Positions 50,287-58,039 of a stretch of 64,000 bases of DNA are shown here, in pieces. Both the position numbers and the translations under genes were made by a program. Source of the stretch: M3007 sp031425155 (GTDB lineage Bacteria > Bacteroidota > Bacteroidia > Chitinophagales > Saprospiraceae); assembly GCA_031425155.1 (NCBI GenBank), contig JANPIV010000131.1:28516-92515 (forward strand). Reading direction: 5' to 3'. The notes beneath the pieces were generated by a model. It saw only the letters and a list, made by a program, of their open reading frames with translations, was not told the DNA's origin and made no database searches. Positions within the stretch are counted from its first letter, which is position 1, and every line of letters begins with the position of its first letter.

Positions 50287-52671
50287 TTATTGCTTGACCA
50301 TTTTCAATGGAGTAGTCTGCCGGTTATCACTGCGAAGAGTAGCGACGTACACGCCGGTTGGCCAATTCTGACCGAAGCGCACTACCCCTGTATTGCTGCT
50401 CAATGCTTGCGTATAGACCACCTGACCCAGCAGATTGCGTACTTCGAGCGTCATGTCCGAAACGGCAGCCCAGGTGTACCGCAGGCTGAAATCTGCATTT
50501 GTTGGATTTGGCACCACCGATAGATTGGCGGTAGCATCCAGTTCAGGCCGGGTAGCAGTGACGGTCACCGGGATTACTTTTACGACATCCACAGCGGCTT
50601 CCAATACGTGGCCCGGTGCCTCATCACTGGCATAGACCTGCAATTGCACGTTATCGGACATCGTGATAAAATCCTTCAAATGAAGATTATTGACGCTGTG
50701 CCATTGGCTGCTGGAAGCGGACTCCGTGAATATAGTCACCGTTTGGCCATTGCTGATGGCCTTTATTTCCAGTTTATCATTGGGATTGCCACTGCCGCCG
50801 CCATTGACGAACCAGTAGTCAAAACTCACAATAGCATCTTCATAAGCCGCCAGTTTCATCACCGGAGAAGTGAGGGTCACATCGCCGTTGTCCACATCAT
50901 CATCCCCGGCACCACCACCGCCGTTACCCGTCATATAGCACAGGTTGTTGTCATCATTGGGCGAATCTGCGCCTGGATTGGCGTTTGCGCCATTGAGATT
51001 GGTCTCTACCGGTACATCGCGCACCCAGGCTCCGGAAGAAGCCGTAATGCTGTTCGTCCAGCCCAGATCCAGTTGAAAATCATCATAGTAGCCGGGTGTC
51101 AGACTGACGGTAAAATTGCCATCGGCAGCCACATTAAAGCCCGAAGTCAGGTAACCCCAGGTACCTACTGCAAAATTGCCACCCGGATCGCAGCTGAAAC
51201 TCACCTGACCGGCGGCGTTGGTTTGCAGGGTGTAAGCGGAGTTGGGGCCGGACAGATTTACCAGCGTATTGGCGATGGGCGTTTGATTAGTGGCATTAAT
51301 AATCGTGGCCGTCACGTTATAAACCGTCAGGGGCTGCAACGTAACATCCACTGCAGTGACCTCGCCTGCCACCAGTTCTACGTCTATGGTTTGGGGAAGA
51401 AAACCGATTTTACTCACCGTCACCGAAAAATTGCCCGTAGTCGCCTGTCCGGTCTTAAAAACACCCAGATTATTGGTCGTGGTATTCACTCCAGGCGCAC
51501 TGCTGTTGAGGGTGATGCTGGCCCCATCCATCGGATTGCCCGTACAGCCATTGGTAATGGTTCCCTCCAGGTAAGCGGCGCGCTGGTAAGCAGGCGTAAG
51601 AATAGTCAGTATAGCCGGTTCAATATTGGAAGTAACAATCGTACCGGACGGGAAAAACGGGTACGCGCCCCAGCAGCCTTCAAAAAAGTCGCCCGCCAGC
51701 GGGGGTGCCCAGGTATCATAGCGACCTACAATAACCAGATTGTCGGGTTTGTGGGCATCAATAATGACTACGCCATCCGTGTACCAGGAAGTAATGGCCC
51801 AGTCGTTGCGGACATGCACATTGTGGCCAATAGAGCCATTACCATTATCAGTAGAAATACGATCCAGTTCTTTTATGTCGGTCGGATCGCTGATATCGTA
51901 GCTGGTTACAAATGATGGGGTGGCTTCATCCGTGGTCAGAATATGGTGGTGATCGTCCAACAGCCACGCATTGTGGGTGAATTTGCCGGGCGTCTGCACA
52001 GTGCCGAGCAGCTGCGGATTGGCCTTGTCGGTCATGTCCGTAATAGAAAGCAGGCCGGTATAAATGTGGCAGGCATAGAGCGTATCATTGTCCGCATAGC
52101 CATCATGTATGTAACCCAGTTGGTCAAATTTGCCCACATAGGTGGGATTGTAAGCATCGGGCTTTAAGTCAAATACCCGCGCTACGCCGCCATACAGGCT
52201 GCCCCCATAGAGGTACATAAAACCTTTTTTAGTATCAATATGCAGCGCGTGAATAGAAGTCAGGCTGTCGGTAGCCACCGGAAACTGACTTTTGCCACTG
52301 AAATAATGCCAGGCCACATCGGGAGCCGGTAGTGTGCTTAAATCCACGATCTGTACCCCTCTGCCACCTTCGGAAGTCACGTAAGCATAATGATCGTAGG
52401 TCTTGATCTCTTTCCACAAATTATCCGGGCCAGGGAGCTGGGTCAGTTTTACGGGCGCAGCCGGATTGGTAATATCCACGATAATGAGCCCCTTGGAACC
52501 CCCAACGAGCGCATATTCGCGGCCGTTTTGTGCATAACCACAAATGTTGGCCAGCGTCTGACCGGGAAACTCCATCGTGGCGCGGAGCTGCATATTGAAA
52601 TCCTGGGCAACCATGGAAGAGGCAGCCAGCAGCAGCACCGACCACAAAGTATTCTTCAATAAATTTTTCAT
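50287..52671 (-). CDS. T9SS-exported choice-of-anchor B protein (LVIVD repeats)
   Basis: 794 residues from the ATG at 52671 (signal peptide ending SSMVAQ); the frame continues upstream into the thioesterase gene, but those codons are not used. LVIVD-type beta-propeller repeats (ALVGGSKGLIIVDITNP, GVQIVDLSTLP) cover about 40-400. A carboxypeptidase-regulatory-like domain follows (about 410-490), then more beta-sandwich modules and a sorting domain (VPNPTNADFSLRY at the start). A promoter with a good -33 element is visible. Function unknown; surface exposure is expected. Confidence 0.88.
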   Translation of the reverse strand: MKNLLKNTLWSVLLLAASSMVAQDFNMQLRATMEFPGQTLANICGYAQNGREYALVGGSKGLIIVDITNPAAPVKLTQLPGPDNLWKEIKTYDHYAYVTSEGGRGVQIVDLSTLPAPDVAWHYFSGKSQFPVATDSLTSIHALHIDTKKGFMYLYGGSLYGGVARVFDLKPDAYNPTYVGKFDQLGYIHDGYADNDTLYACHIYTGLLSITDMTDKANPQLLGTVQTPGKFTHNAWLLDDHHHILTTDEATPSFVTSYDISDPTDIKELDRISTDNGNGSIGHNVHVRNDWAITSWYTDGVVIIDAHKPDNLVIVGRYDTWAPPLAGDFFEGCWGAYPFFPSGTIVTSNIEPAILTILTPAYQRAAYLEGTITNGCTGNPMDGASITLNSSAPGVNTTTNNLGVFKTGQATTGNFSVTVSKIGFLPQTIDVELVAGEVTAVDVTLQPLTVYNVTATIINATNQTPIANTLVNLSGPNSAYTLQTNAAGQVSFSCDPGGNFAVGTWGYLTSGFNVAADGNFTVSLTPGYYDDFQLDLGWTNSITASSGAWVRDVPVETNLNGANANPGADSPNDDNNLCYMTGNGGGGAGDDDVDNGDVTLTSPVMKLAAYEDAIVSFDYWFVNGGGSGNPNDKLEIKAISNGQTVTIFTESASSSQWHSVNNLHLKDFITMSDNVQLQVYASDEAPGHVLEAAVDVVKVIPVTVTATRPELDATANLSVVPNPTNADFSLRYTWAAVSDMTLEVRNLLGQVVYTQALSSNTGVVRFGQNWPTGVYVATLRSDNRQTTPLKMVKQ

Positions 52672-52716
52672 GAAAAGCAGTAAGTTAAGAAATACGTGAA
52701 CACGGCCACGGGAGCG

Positions 52717-52746
52717 CAAAAATAGGCAACTTAACTGCCATACCAA
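52717..52746 (-). promoter_or_regulatory. Promoter of the choice-of-anchor B gene
   Basis: On the minus strand: TTG (52746-52744), 19-bp spacer, exact TATTTTTG (52724-52717). It begins right at the end of the thioesterase gene. Confidence 0.7.
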
Positions 52747-52747
52747 G

Positions 52748-53179
52748 TCATCGGTGGGCCACAATCGCCACAGTGAGTCGGCTAATACAGGACAAATGGC
52801 CCTTTTCATCGTGGATTTCGATCTGCCAGACGTGCATTTGGCGACCAACGCGTATTGGGCGGCAGGTACCCGTGACCAAGCCGCCTTCGCGGACGCTGCG
52901 CAGATGATTGGCATTGATCTCCAGACCGACGCCGGTATGGGTAGCCAAATCCTCGATACACAATGTGCTGGCCACACTTCCGAGCGTCTCGGCGAGCGCG
53001 ACGTTGGCACCGCCGTGTAAAATACGAAAGGGCTGTACCGTGTGGTCATTAACCGGCATGGTAGCGACTATATAATCGTCTCCTACTTCGGTGAAAACAA
53101 TGCCCAGCGTACTACCTAAAGTGTTGGTATTAAATGCGTTGAGCGCAGCGAGATCGGTTGGATGTTTCCAGATGGACAT
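52748..53179 (-). CDS. Hotdog-fold acyl-CoA thioesterase, MenI/PaaI-like
   Basis: 143 residues with the hotdog helix and catalytic region FRILHGGANVALAETLGSVAS, the form seen in 1,4-dihydroxy-2-naphthoyl-CoA thioesterases, and the later NHLRSVREG. It may hydrolyse DHNA-CoA for menaquinone synthesis or another aryl/acyl-CoA; the context gives no further clue. It lies 19 bp after the HNH gene on the same strand. Confidence 0.85.
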   Translation of the reverse strand: MSIWKHPTDLAALNAFNTNTLGSTLGIVFTEVGDDYIVATMPVNDHTVQPFRILHGGANVALAETLGSVASTLCIEDLATHTGVGLEINANHLRSVREGGLVTGTCRPIRVGRQMHVWQIEIHDEKGHLSCISRLTVAIVAHR

Positions 53180-53198
53180 GGTAGAATATAGATAATGA

Positions 53199-53597
53199 TC
53201 AAAGTGTTGCTATGCCTTGGCGTTCGATAATTCGTTCCACTTCATTAAATCTTAAAATTTTTATAGTGGCTTCTGCTATCAAAGATTTGGCTTGAATAAC
53301 TCCATTGGAATATTCAAAATGCTCTTCCCAATAGTCGTTACGTGGATCAAAAAGTCGAACGAATACCTTTTGTGGTAGTAATACTGTACCAATATCACTG
53401 CCTTTGTAAATATTACAAGGATAACACGTCCAAGCCAGATTACCTGGTTCAGTGCTTCCACCATGTTTTAAGCTAATTATGTGATCAACGTGGAAACCCA
53501 GAAACGCAATTTCTTGATTCAAACCACAATATTCACAGCGAAATTTGGCTCTGGCGGCTACCGCTTGACGCAGCTCATCTGAAATGTAGCGGCTCAT
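53199..53597 (-). CDS. HNH endonuclease
   Basis: 132 residues. The HNH zinc-finger fold has FRCEYCG, the catalytic FHVDHIISLKHGG, NLAWTCYPCNIYKG with the second CxxC. The C-terminal 50 residues contain an extra helical region. Its start codon overlaps the stop of the small upstream gene (ATGA), so the two are made together. Possible roles are restriction, or a toxin or mobile-intron-like nuclease; the pairing favours a two-gene module (inference). Confidence 0.85.
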   Translation of the reverse strand: MSRYISDELRQAVAARAKFRCEYCGLNQEIAFLGFHVDHIISLKHGGSTEPGNLAWTCYPCNIYKGSDIGTVLLPQKVFVRLFDPRNDYWEEHFEYSNGVIQAKSLIAEATIKILRFNEVERIIERQGIATL

Positions 53598-53839
53598 ACT
53601 TGAGAAAGGCGACGGCGGGCGCGGATTTTAGCCATGCGCATTAGATGCTCGATCACCATAAAATATTCGAGATCTTTTTGATCTGATTCAGCCAATTTTC
53701 CTGTTTTGCTTTTTTCGAGCAATTCTTCGGCCCGATGTTGTAAAGCTGCGGAGGGTTTATACGCCATCACTTCCGCCGGGGTTGGCGTGGAAGTTAGTAA
53801 GTCAATAATCTCGTCGAAGAAGCGAACGTTCGCAACCAT
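53594..53839 (-). CDS. Small helical partner of the HNH nuclease
   Basis: 81 residues, mainly alpha-helical and charged (LLEKSKTGKLAESDQKDLEYF, a C-terminal RRRLSQV tail). It begins 17 bp after its -7 box and overlaps the HNH start by 4 bp. I do not recognise the family; position suggests an antitoxin, chaperone or specificity factor for the nuclease. Confidence 0.72.
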   Translation of the reverse strand: MVANVRFFDEIIDLLTSTPTPAEVMAYKPSAALQHRAEELLEKSKTGKLAESDQKDLEYFMVIEHLMRMAKIRARRRLSQV

Positions 53840-53855
53840 GTGATTAGGTTTAAAG

Positions 53856-53863
53856 CAAAAATA
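53856..53863 (-). promoter_or_regulatory. -7 box TATTTTTG of the HNH module
   Basis: Exact match on the minus strand with a TTG 22 bp upstream. Confidence 0.6.
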
Positions 53864-53909
53864 CAGGTTTTTTCCTGAAATATTTCAACGGTTGAATTCG
53901 GAGGTTGGT

Positions 53910-53974
53910 AGTGGTGGCATGGGTTCTGTAAAATTTTTTCAAAGAAAAAATTTTACAGAACCCATGCCACCACT
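53910..53974. repeat. Perfect 31-bp palindrome with 3-nt loop
   Basis: 53910-53940 and 53944-53974 are exact reverse complements, beginning AGTGGTGGCATGGGTTCTGT. It lies upstream of the HNH module and 90 bp after the YkgJ gene in the minus direction. Its length and perfection exceed a normal terminator. Confidence 0.9.
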
Positions 53975-54060
53975 TAACGCTGGATTTTTCATTTAGTAAA
54001 AATTTTGAACGACCCCAAGATTCACACAATGTATCACTACTTGCCTAATCCGTAAAACCA

Positions 54061-54573
54061 TCAACCCTCATCCCGATACCCCATCCGCGCCTGCATCTTT
54101 TCCAAAATCGCGAATACCGCCGGGCAAGTCACCACATTCTCCGAGTGTGCCCAGGAACGACTTGTAAAAGGTGCCTTGTCAGTATGTGGATAGCCCCGGC
54201 AGTCACCGGGGCGCACCTCGTAGATGCGGCAGTGGCCCGTATCCGCCAGAAAAGGACAAGGCAAGGTCCTGGTTTGCCAATTACCTTGTTCGTTTTGTGC
54301 TAAATAAGTGGCCTGTAAATCCTGAACCGTGACGCCTAAGTAGGCACTCACCGCTTGCTGTTCTTTGTCCCGGAAGTCTGGTTTCAGCGTCCGGCAACAA
54401 TTGGTGCATTGCAGACAATCCACGGTTTGAAACACCTCCACGTGGGTCGCTTTGGCCAGCCGGTCCACCTGTTTTCCATCCAGCGTTTTGAGCCAGCGAA
54501 AGAAGCGGAAGCCACGATCCCGCGCGACTTCCGCTTCTTTTTGCCAGTAAGTAATGATGGATTGGTGGGTCAT
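54061..54573 (-). CDS. YkgJ-family cysteine-cluster protein
   Basis: 170 residues with the family's Cys pattern: CLQCTNCCRT, then PCPFL, GHCRIYEVRPGDCRGYP and a final TCPAVF. The cluster binds zinc or iron. The cellular role is not known. It is the third gene of an operon with 4-bp overlaps to the DUF5615 gene and then the DUF433 gene. Confidence 0.9.
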   Translation of the reverse strand: MTHQSIITYWQKEAEVARDRGFRFFRWLKTLDGKQVDRLAKATHVEVFQTVDCLQCTNCCRTLKPDFRDKEQQAVSAYLGVTVQDLQATYLAQNEQGNWQTRTLPCPFLADTGHCRIYEVRPGDCRGYPHTDKAPFTSRSWAHSENVVTCPAVFAILEKMQARMGYRDEG

Positions 54574-54953
54574 TGAATATGGCGTAAGCGGATGCGCACT
54601 GCCTCACCAGTGTTCTCGGCGACAAGCATAAAAGGAATAGAAAATTCAAAAGCGGCATTTAAAATAGCCACCATGCTCTGCAAATGAATTTCTGGCGATT
54701 CGTGACCGGGACGCAGATAAATAATTCCCCAAAAGGGATTTTTATCCCGAAAAATCAAAGTTCCAAAATCACTATCCTGAGAAATTACCACTCGCTGTTG
54801 GTCCAGGGCCATTTGAAGGATAGTAATGTCTGGTAAACGGAATAATTGTTCCTCTTTAATATCCAGAACATTAAACCCCTCGCTACGTAAAAAAGTCACC
54901 AATTCCGCGTCAACATTTTCGTCCGTCAAAAAACGAAGTTCACGAATACTCAT
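54570..54953 (-). CDS. DUF5615 PIN-like toxin
   Basis: 127 residues. It has LTDENVD near the N-terminus and ISQDSDFGTLI, the acidic motifs of PIN-like DUF5615 proteins, with a C-terminal RIRLRHIQ. DUF5615 genes are typical partners of DUF433 antitoxins. Stop and start codons overlap neighbours by ATGA on both sides. Confidence 0.88.
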   Translation of the reverse strand: MSIRELRFLTDENVDAELVTFLRSEGFNVLDIKEEQLFRLPDITILQMALDQQRVVISQDSDFGTLIFRDKNPFWGIIYLRPGHESPEIHLQSMVAILNAAFEFSIPFMLVAENTGEAVRIRLRHIQ

Positions 54954-55195
54954 GCGCCAGCATGGTGTCGAACCTCAATGACAACTTCATTGCGGGCAAA
55001 ACGGGCAGCATAGCGAATGGCTTCCAGCACCAACTCCTTGGTCAGCAATGGATGTTTTGCTGCGATACTTTCCGGCGTACCACCCGTGCCCAGCCAATCC
55101 ATGACCAGTTCTACGCTAATGCGTGTACCTGCCAAACAAGGCTTGCCATTCAGAATGGCTGGATCAGAGACAATATTGGGAAATGAATTGGTCAT
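54950..55195 (-). CDS. DUF433 antitoxin
   Basis: 81 residues with the DUF433 pattern VSDPAILNGKPCLAGTRISVELV and a following helix (LLTKELVLEAIRYAA). DUF433 proteins pair with DUF5615 PIN-like toxins and bind DNA or the toxin. It heads the three-gene operon and has a -7 box close upstream. Confidence 0.9.
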   Translation of the reverse strand: MTNSFPNIVSDPAILNGKPCLAGTRISVELVMDWLGTGGTPESIAAKHPLLTKELVLEAIRYAARFARNEVVIEVRHHAGA

Positions 55196-55213
55196 TAGTT
55201 ACTGGTTTTATGG

Positions 55214-55221
55214 CAAATTTA
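55214..55221 (-). promoter_or_regulatory. -7 box TAAATTTG for the DUF433 operon
   Basis: Exact TAnnTTTG on the minus strand, 19 bp before the DUF433 start; no -33 TTG at proper distance. Confidence 0.5.
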
Positions 55222-55228
55222 AGCCTTT

Positions 55229-56578
55229 TCAAAGCACCACGCTCTTAAAATCCCAGGTATTCAGGAAGTTCGTCGTGAAATTACCCTCCTGAAAATCCTT
55301 ATTGCGCATCAGCCGCTGATGAAAAGGCACAGTGGTCTTGATGCCTTCCACGATGAATTCATCCAGTGCGCGCTCCATTTTCAGGATGGCCTCGTCGCGG
55401 GTACGCGCCCGCACGATGAGTTTGGCGATCATGGAATCGTAGTACGGCGGAATGGTGTAGCCCGCATATACGTGGGTGTCCACCCGTACGCCGTGGCCTT
55501 TGGGCGAGTGAAAAGAAGTAATCTTGCCGGGACTGGGCCGGAAATCATTGAACACATCTTCCGCATTGATGCGGCACTCGATGGCGTGCATCTCCGGGAA
55601 ATAATTTTTGCCGGAAATAGGATGCCCGGCGGCGATCTTGATCTGCTCTTTAATCAGGTCAAAATCAATGACTTCCTCGGTCACCGTATGCTCCACCTGG
55701 ATGCGGGTATTCATCTCCATGAAGTAGAAATTCCGGTATTTGTCCACCAGAAATTCGACCGTACCCACGCCTTCATAACTAATGGCATTGCAGGCTTTGA
55801 TGGCCGCTTCGCCCATTTTTTCGCGCAGTTCCGGCGTCATAAAGGGCGAAGGTGCTTCTTCCACCAGTTTCTGGTGACGACGCTGGATGGAGCAGTCGCG
55901 CTCGGACAAGTGGCAGGCCTTGCCAAATTGGTCGCCAGCCACCTGTATTTCGATGTGGCGTGGTTCCTCGATGTATTTTTCCATGTAAATGCCATCGTTG
56001 CTAAACGAGGCTTTGGCTTCCCGACGGGCCGTTTCCCATTGATTTTCAAAGTCTTCGGGCCGAGTTACGATACGCATTCCTTTACCGCCGCCGCCTGCCG
56101 TCGCTTTCAGGATGATCGGATAACCGATTTCAGCGGCGAGTTTAAGGCCGGTTTTTACGTCCGTCAACAAACCTTCCGAACCGGGTATACAGGGCACTCC
56201 GGCTTTCAGCATGGTTTCTTTGGCCGTTATTTTATCGCCCATCGCCCGAATCTGGAAGGGCGTCGGACCGATAAATTTAATGCCATATTCCTGGCATACT
56301 TCGGCAAAGTTGGCATTTTCCGACAAAAATCCATAGCCGGGGTGAATGGCGTCCGCGTCAGTGATTTCGACGGCGGCCATGATGCGCGGCACATTCAGGT
56401 AGCTCTCGGCGGACGCTGGCGGCCCAATGCACACCGCTTCGTCGGCGAAACGAACGTGCAGGCTATCGCGGTCGGCAGTGGAGTACAGTGCCACCGTTTT
56501 GATGCCCATTTCCTTACAAGTGCGAATGATGCGCAGGGCAATTTCCCCGCGATTCGCGATCAATATCTTCTTAAACAC
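55229..56578 (-). CDS. accC: Acetyl-CoA carboxylase biotin carboxylase subunit
   Basis: 449 residues. ATP-grasp motifs ATAGGGGKGMRIV, the ERDCSIQRRHQK segment, FMEMNTRIQVEHTVTE and NAEDVFNDFRPSPGKI are present, all diagnostic. It carboxylates biotin carried by AccB in fatty-acid synthesis. It is last in efp-accB-accC; an inverted repeat (56589-56660) lies between it and accB. Confidence 0.97.
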   Translation of the reverse strand: MFKKILIANRGEIALRIIRTCKEMGIKTVALYSTADRDSLHVRFADEAVCIGPPASAESYLNVPRIMAAVEITDADAIHPGYGFLSENANFAEVCQEYGIKFIGPTPFQIRAMGDKITAKETMLKAGVPCIPGSEGLLTDVKTGLKLAAEIGYPIILKATAGGGGKGMRIVTRPEDFENQWETARREAKASFSNDGIYMEKYIEEPRHIEIQVAGDQFGKACHLSERDCSIQRRHQKLVEEAPSPFMTPELREKMGEAAIKACNAISYEGVGTVEFLVDKYRNFYFMEMNTRIQVEHTVTEEVIDFDLIKEQIKIAAGHPISGKNYFPEMHAIECRINAEDVFNDFRPSPGKITSFHSPKGHGVRVDTHVYAGYTIPPYYDSMIAKLIVRARTRDEAILKMERALDEFIVEGIKTTVPFHQRLMRNKDFQEGNFTTNFLNTWDFKSVVL

Positions 56579-56588
56579 CTTTCAAAAC

Positions 56589-56660
56589 AGTTATGAGTTA
56601 TAAGTTATGAGTTATGAGCCACGAGCGTTTTTTATCACTCATAACTCATAACTCATAACT
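56589..56660. repeat. Inverted repeat of TTATGAG/CTCATAA units between accB and accC
   Basis: Four degenerate ATGAGTTA units (56589-56618) oppose three units on the right (56638-56660). The stem lies in the accB-accC gap and its left arm forms the accC leader. Confidence 0.8.
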
Positions 56661-56663
56661 TCT

Positions 56664-57179
56664 TTAGGCGGGATCGAGGAGGAAAAGCGGCTGGTCGTAT
56701 TCGACGGGTGAAGTATCGTCAACCAGAATTTTCACGACTTTGCCTTGCAGTTCGCTTTCAATCTCGTTGAACAGCTTCATGGCTTCGATAACGCACACGG
56801 TCTGACCTTTTTGCACGGCATCGCCAACTTTCAGGAAGGGCGGCTTATCAGGGCTGCTACTGCGGTAGAAGGTGCCGACCATTGGGGATTTGATGGCTAC
56901 GTAGCGGGCACTTTCATCGCTGGCGGGAGCAGCGGCGGACGGAGTTCCGGCCTTCGGCGGGGCCACTGGCGGCGGCGGCGGGGCGGGCGCAAAAGCCGGA
57001 GCCTGTGGTAAATTTTGCGCTGCCAGGGTTTGAGCAGCCGTCGGTGCGGCGGCTTCCTGCCCGCTTTGGTGGCGAACGACGAGTTTAAAATCGCCTTCTT
57101 CCAGGCGAATCTCGGAGAGCTTGTACTTGCTCACCATCCGGATAAGTTCTTGTATCTGGCTGAAATCCATGCGGGACAT
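56664..57179 (-). CDS. accB: Biotin carboxyl carrier protein of acetyl-CoA carboxylase
   Basis: 171 residues. The N-terminal helical domain (DFSQIQELIRMVSKYKLSE) is followed by an Ala/Pro-rich linker (about 45-90) and the biotinyl domain with the modified Lys in VIEAMKLFNEIE. It carries the carboxyl group between AccC and the carboxyltransferase. The gene is 192 bp downstream of efp; that gap holds a hairpin but no gene. Confidence 0.96.
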   Translation of the reverse strand: MSRMDFSQIQELIRMVSKYKLSEIRLEEGDFKLVVRHQSGQEAAAPTAAQTLAAQNLPQAPAFAPAPPPPPVAPPKAGTPSAAAPASDESARYVAIKSPMVGTFYRSSSPDKPPFLKVGDAVQKGQTVCVIEAMKLFNEIESELQGKVVKILVDDTSPVEYDQPLFLLDPA

Positions 57180-57371
57180 TGTTTTGCAAATGCGAAAAAA
57201 AATGAAGGGAGCAAGAGAAAATTAAACAAAAACCAAGGGCAAATGGAGCAACATGACATCCCGCTTTTGGGCGGGAAGGCAAGAAAGGACAGCAGTCACA
57301 AAGGCATGGCAAATGTGCTAAATCTTCTGTTAAATCGCCTTCTTGTTTTTTGCCTTTTGCTGGTTGCCTTT

Positions 57372-57938
57372 TTATTTCTTCACCCGCTCCATGTACGCGC
57401 CGGTGGAGGTATCTATCTTAATCAGGTCGCCCTCATCGCAGAACAGCGGTACCCGCACTTCAGCACCGGTCTCCACTGTAGCCGGTTTCAGGGTATTGGT
57501 GGCGGTGTCGCCGCGCATACCTGGCTCGGTGTAGGTGATCTTCAGCACGACCGTCTGCGGAAGTTCCACCGACAGCAGGGTTTCTTTTTGGGAGTGATAA
57601 AGTACGTCCACCACGTCGCCTTCTTTCAGGAATTTACCGTTTTCCACCATATCATCCGGGATGGAAATCTGGTCGAAAGTCTCCTGGTTCATCAGCGCAT
57701 AACCGCCGTCTTCGGGGTAGAGATATTGAAATTTGCGCCGTTCCACGCGTACTTCGGTGATATTATGTCCACTTTGGAAAGTGTGTTCCAGCACTTTGCC
57801 GGTAGTCGAACTTTTGAGTTTCGTCCATACTTTACCACTGCCACGCCCGACCTGAAACCGCTGAAAATCAATCACGCGCAGGATGTCGTTGTTCAGTTCG
57901 ATGCACAGGCCGTTTTTGATGTCTGCCGTCGTTGCCAT
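57372..57938 (-). CDS. efp: Elongation factor P with Arg32 at the modification site
   Basis: 188 residues, full length with the three OB-like domains and the C-terminal GDLIKIDTSTGAYMERVKK. The loop that carries the modified residue reads FQVGRGSGKVWTKL, so Arg32 stands where most Bacteroidota have Lys in a KPGKG loop. EF-P rescues ribosomes stalled at proline runs. Lys versions are modified with beta-lysine or aminopentanol, Arg32 versions with rhamnose by EarP; which applies here is not known. It leads the efp-accB-accC unit and has a -7 box at 57996-58003. Confidence 0.95.
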   Translation of the reverse strand: MATTADIKNGLCIELNNDILRVIDFQRFQVGRGSGKVWTKLKSSTTGKVLEHTFQSGHNITEVRVERRKFQYLYPEDGGYALMNQETFDQISIPDDMVENGKFLKEGDVVDVLYHSQKETLLSVELPQTVVLKITYTEPGMRGDTATNTLKPATVETGAEVRVPLFCDEGDLIKIDTSTGAYMERVKK

Positions 57939-57995
57939 TCTTGTTGTTTTTTATTGAATTAGGAAAGCAATTACCTTCTTTTCAAAAAAGGCGGG

Positions 57996-58003
57996 CAAAA
58001 GTA
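57996..58003 (-). promoter_or_regulatory. -7 box TACTTTTG for efp
   Basis: Exact TAnnTTTG on the minus strand about 58 bp before the efp ATG. Confidence 0.55.
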
Positions 58004-58039
58004 GCCCAATTTTTTGGGATGGCAGCCTATTGCAACATT

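Noticed and set aside
50608..51915. 435-codon plus-strand frame within the choice-of-anchor B gene
   Set aside because: The minus strand has the signal peptide, repeats, sorting domain, promoter and terminator; the plus frame has none.
52672..53049. N-terminal extension of the choice-of-anchor B frame to 53049
   Set aside because: It overlaps the thioesterase gene in another frame and would bury the signal peptide.
55319..56596. 425-codon plus-strand frame opposite accC
   Set aside because: accC is unmistakable on the minus strand.
57015..57962. 315-codon plus-strand frame across accB and efp
   Set aside because: It covers two clear minus-strand genes and their gap, with no motif.
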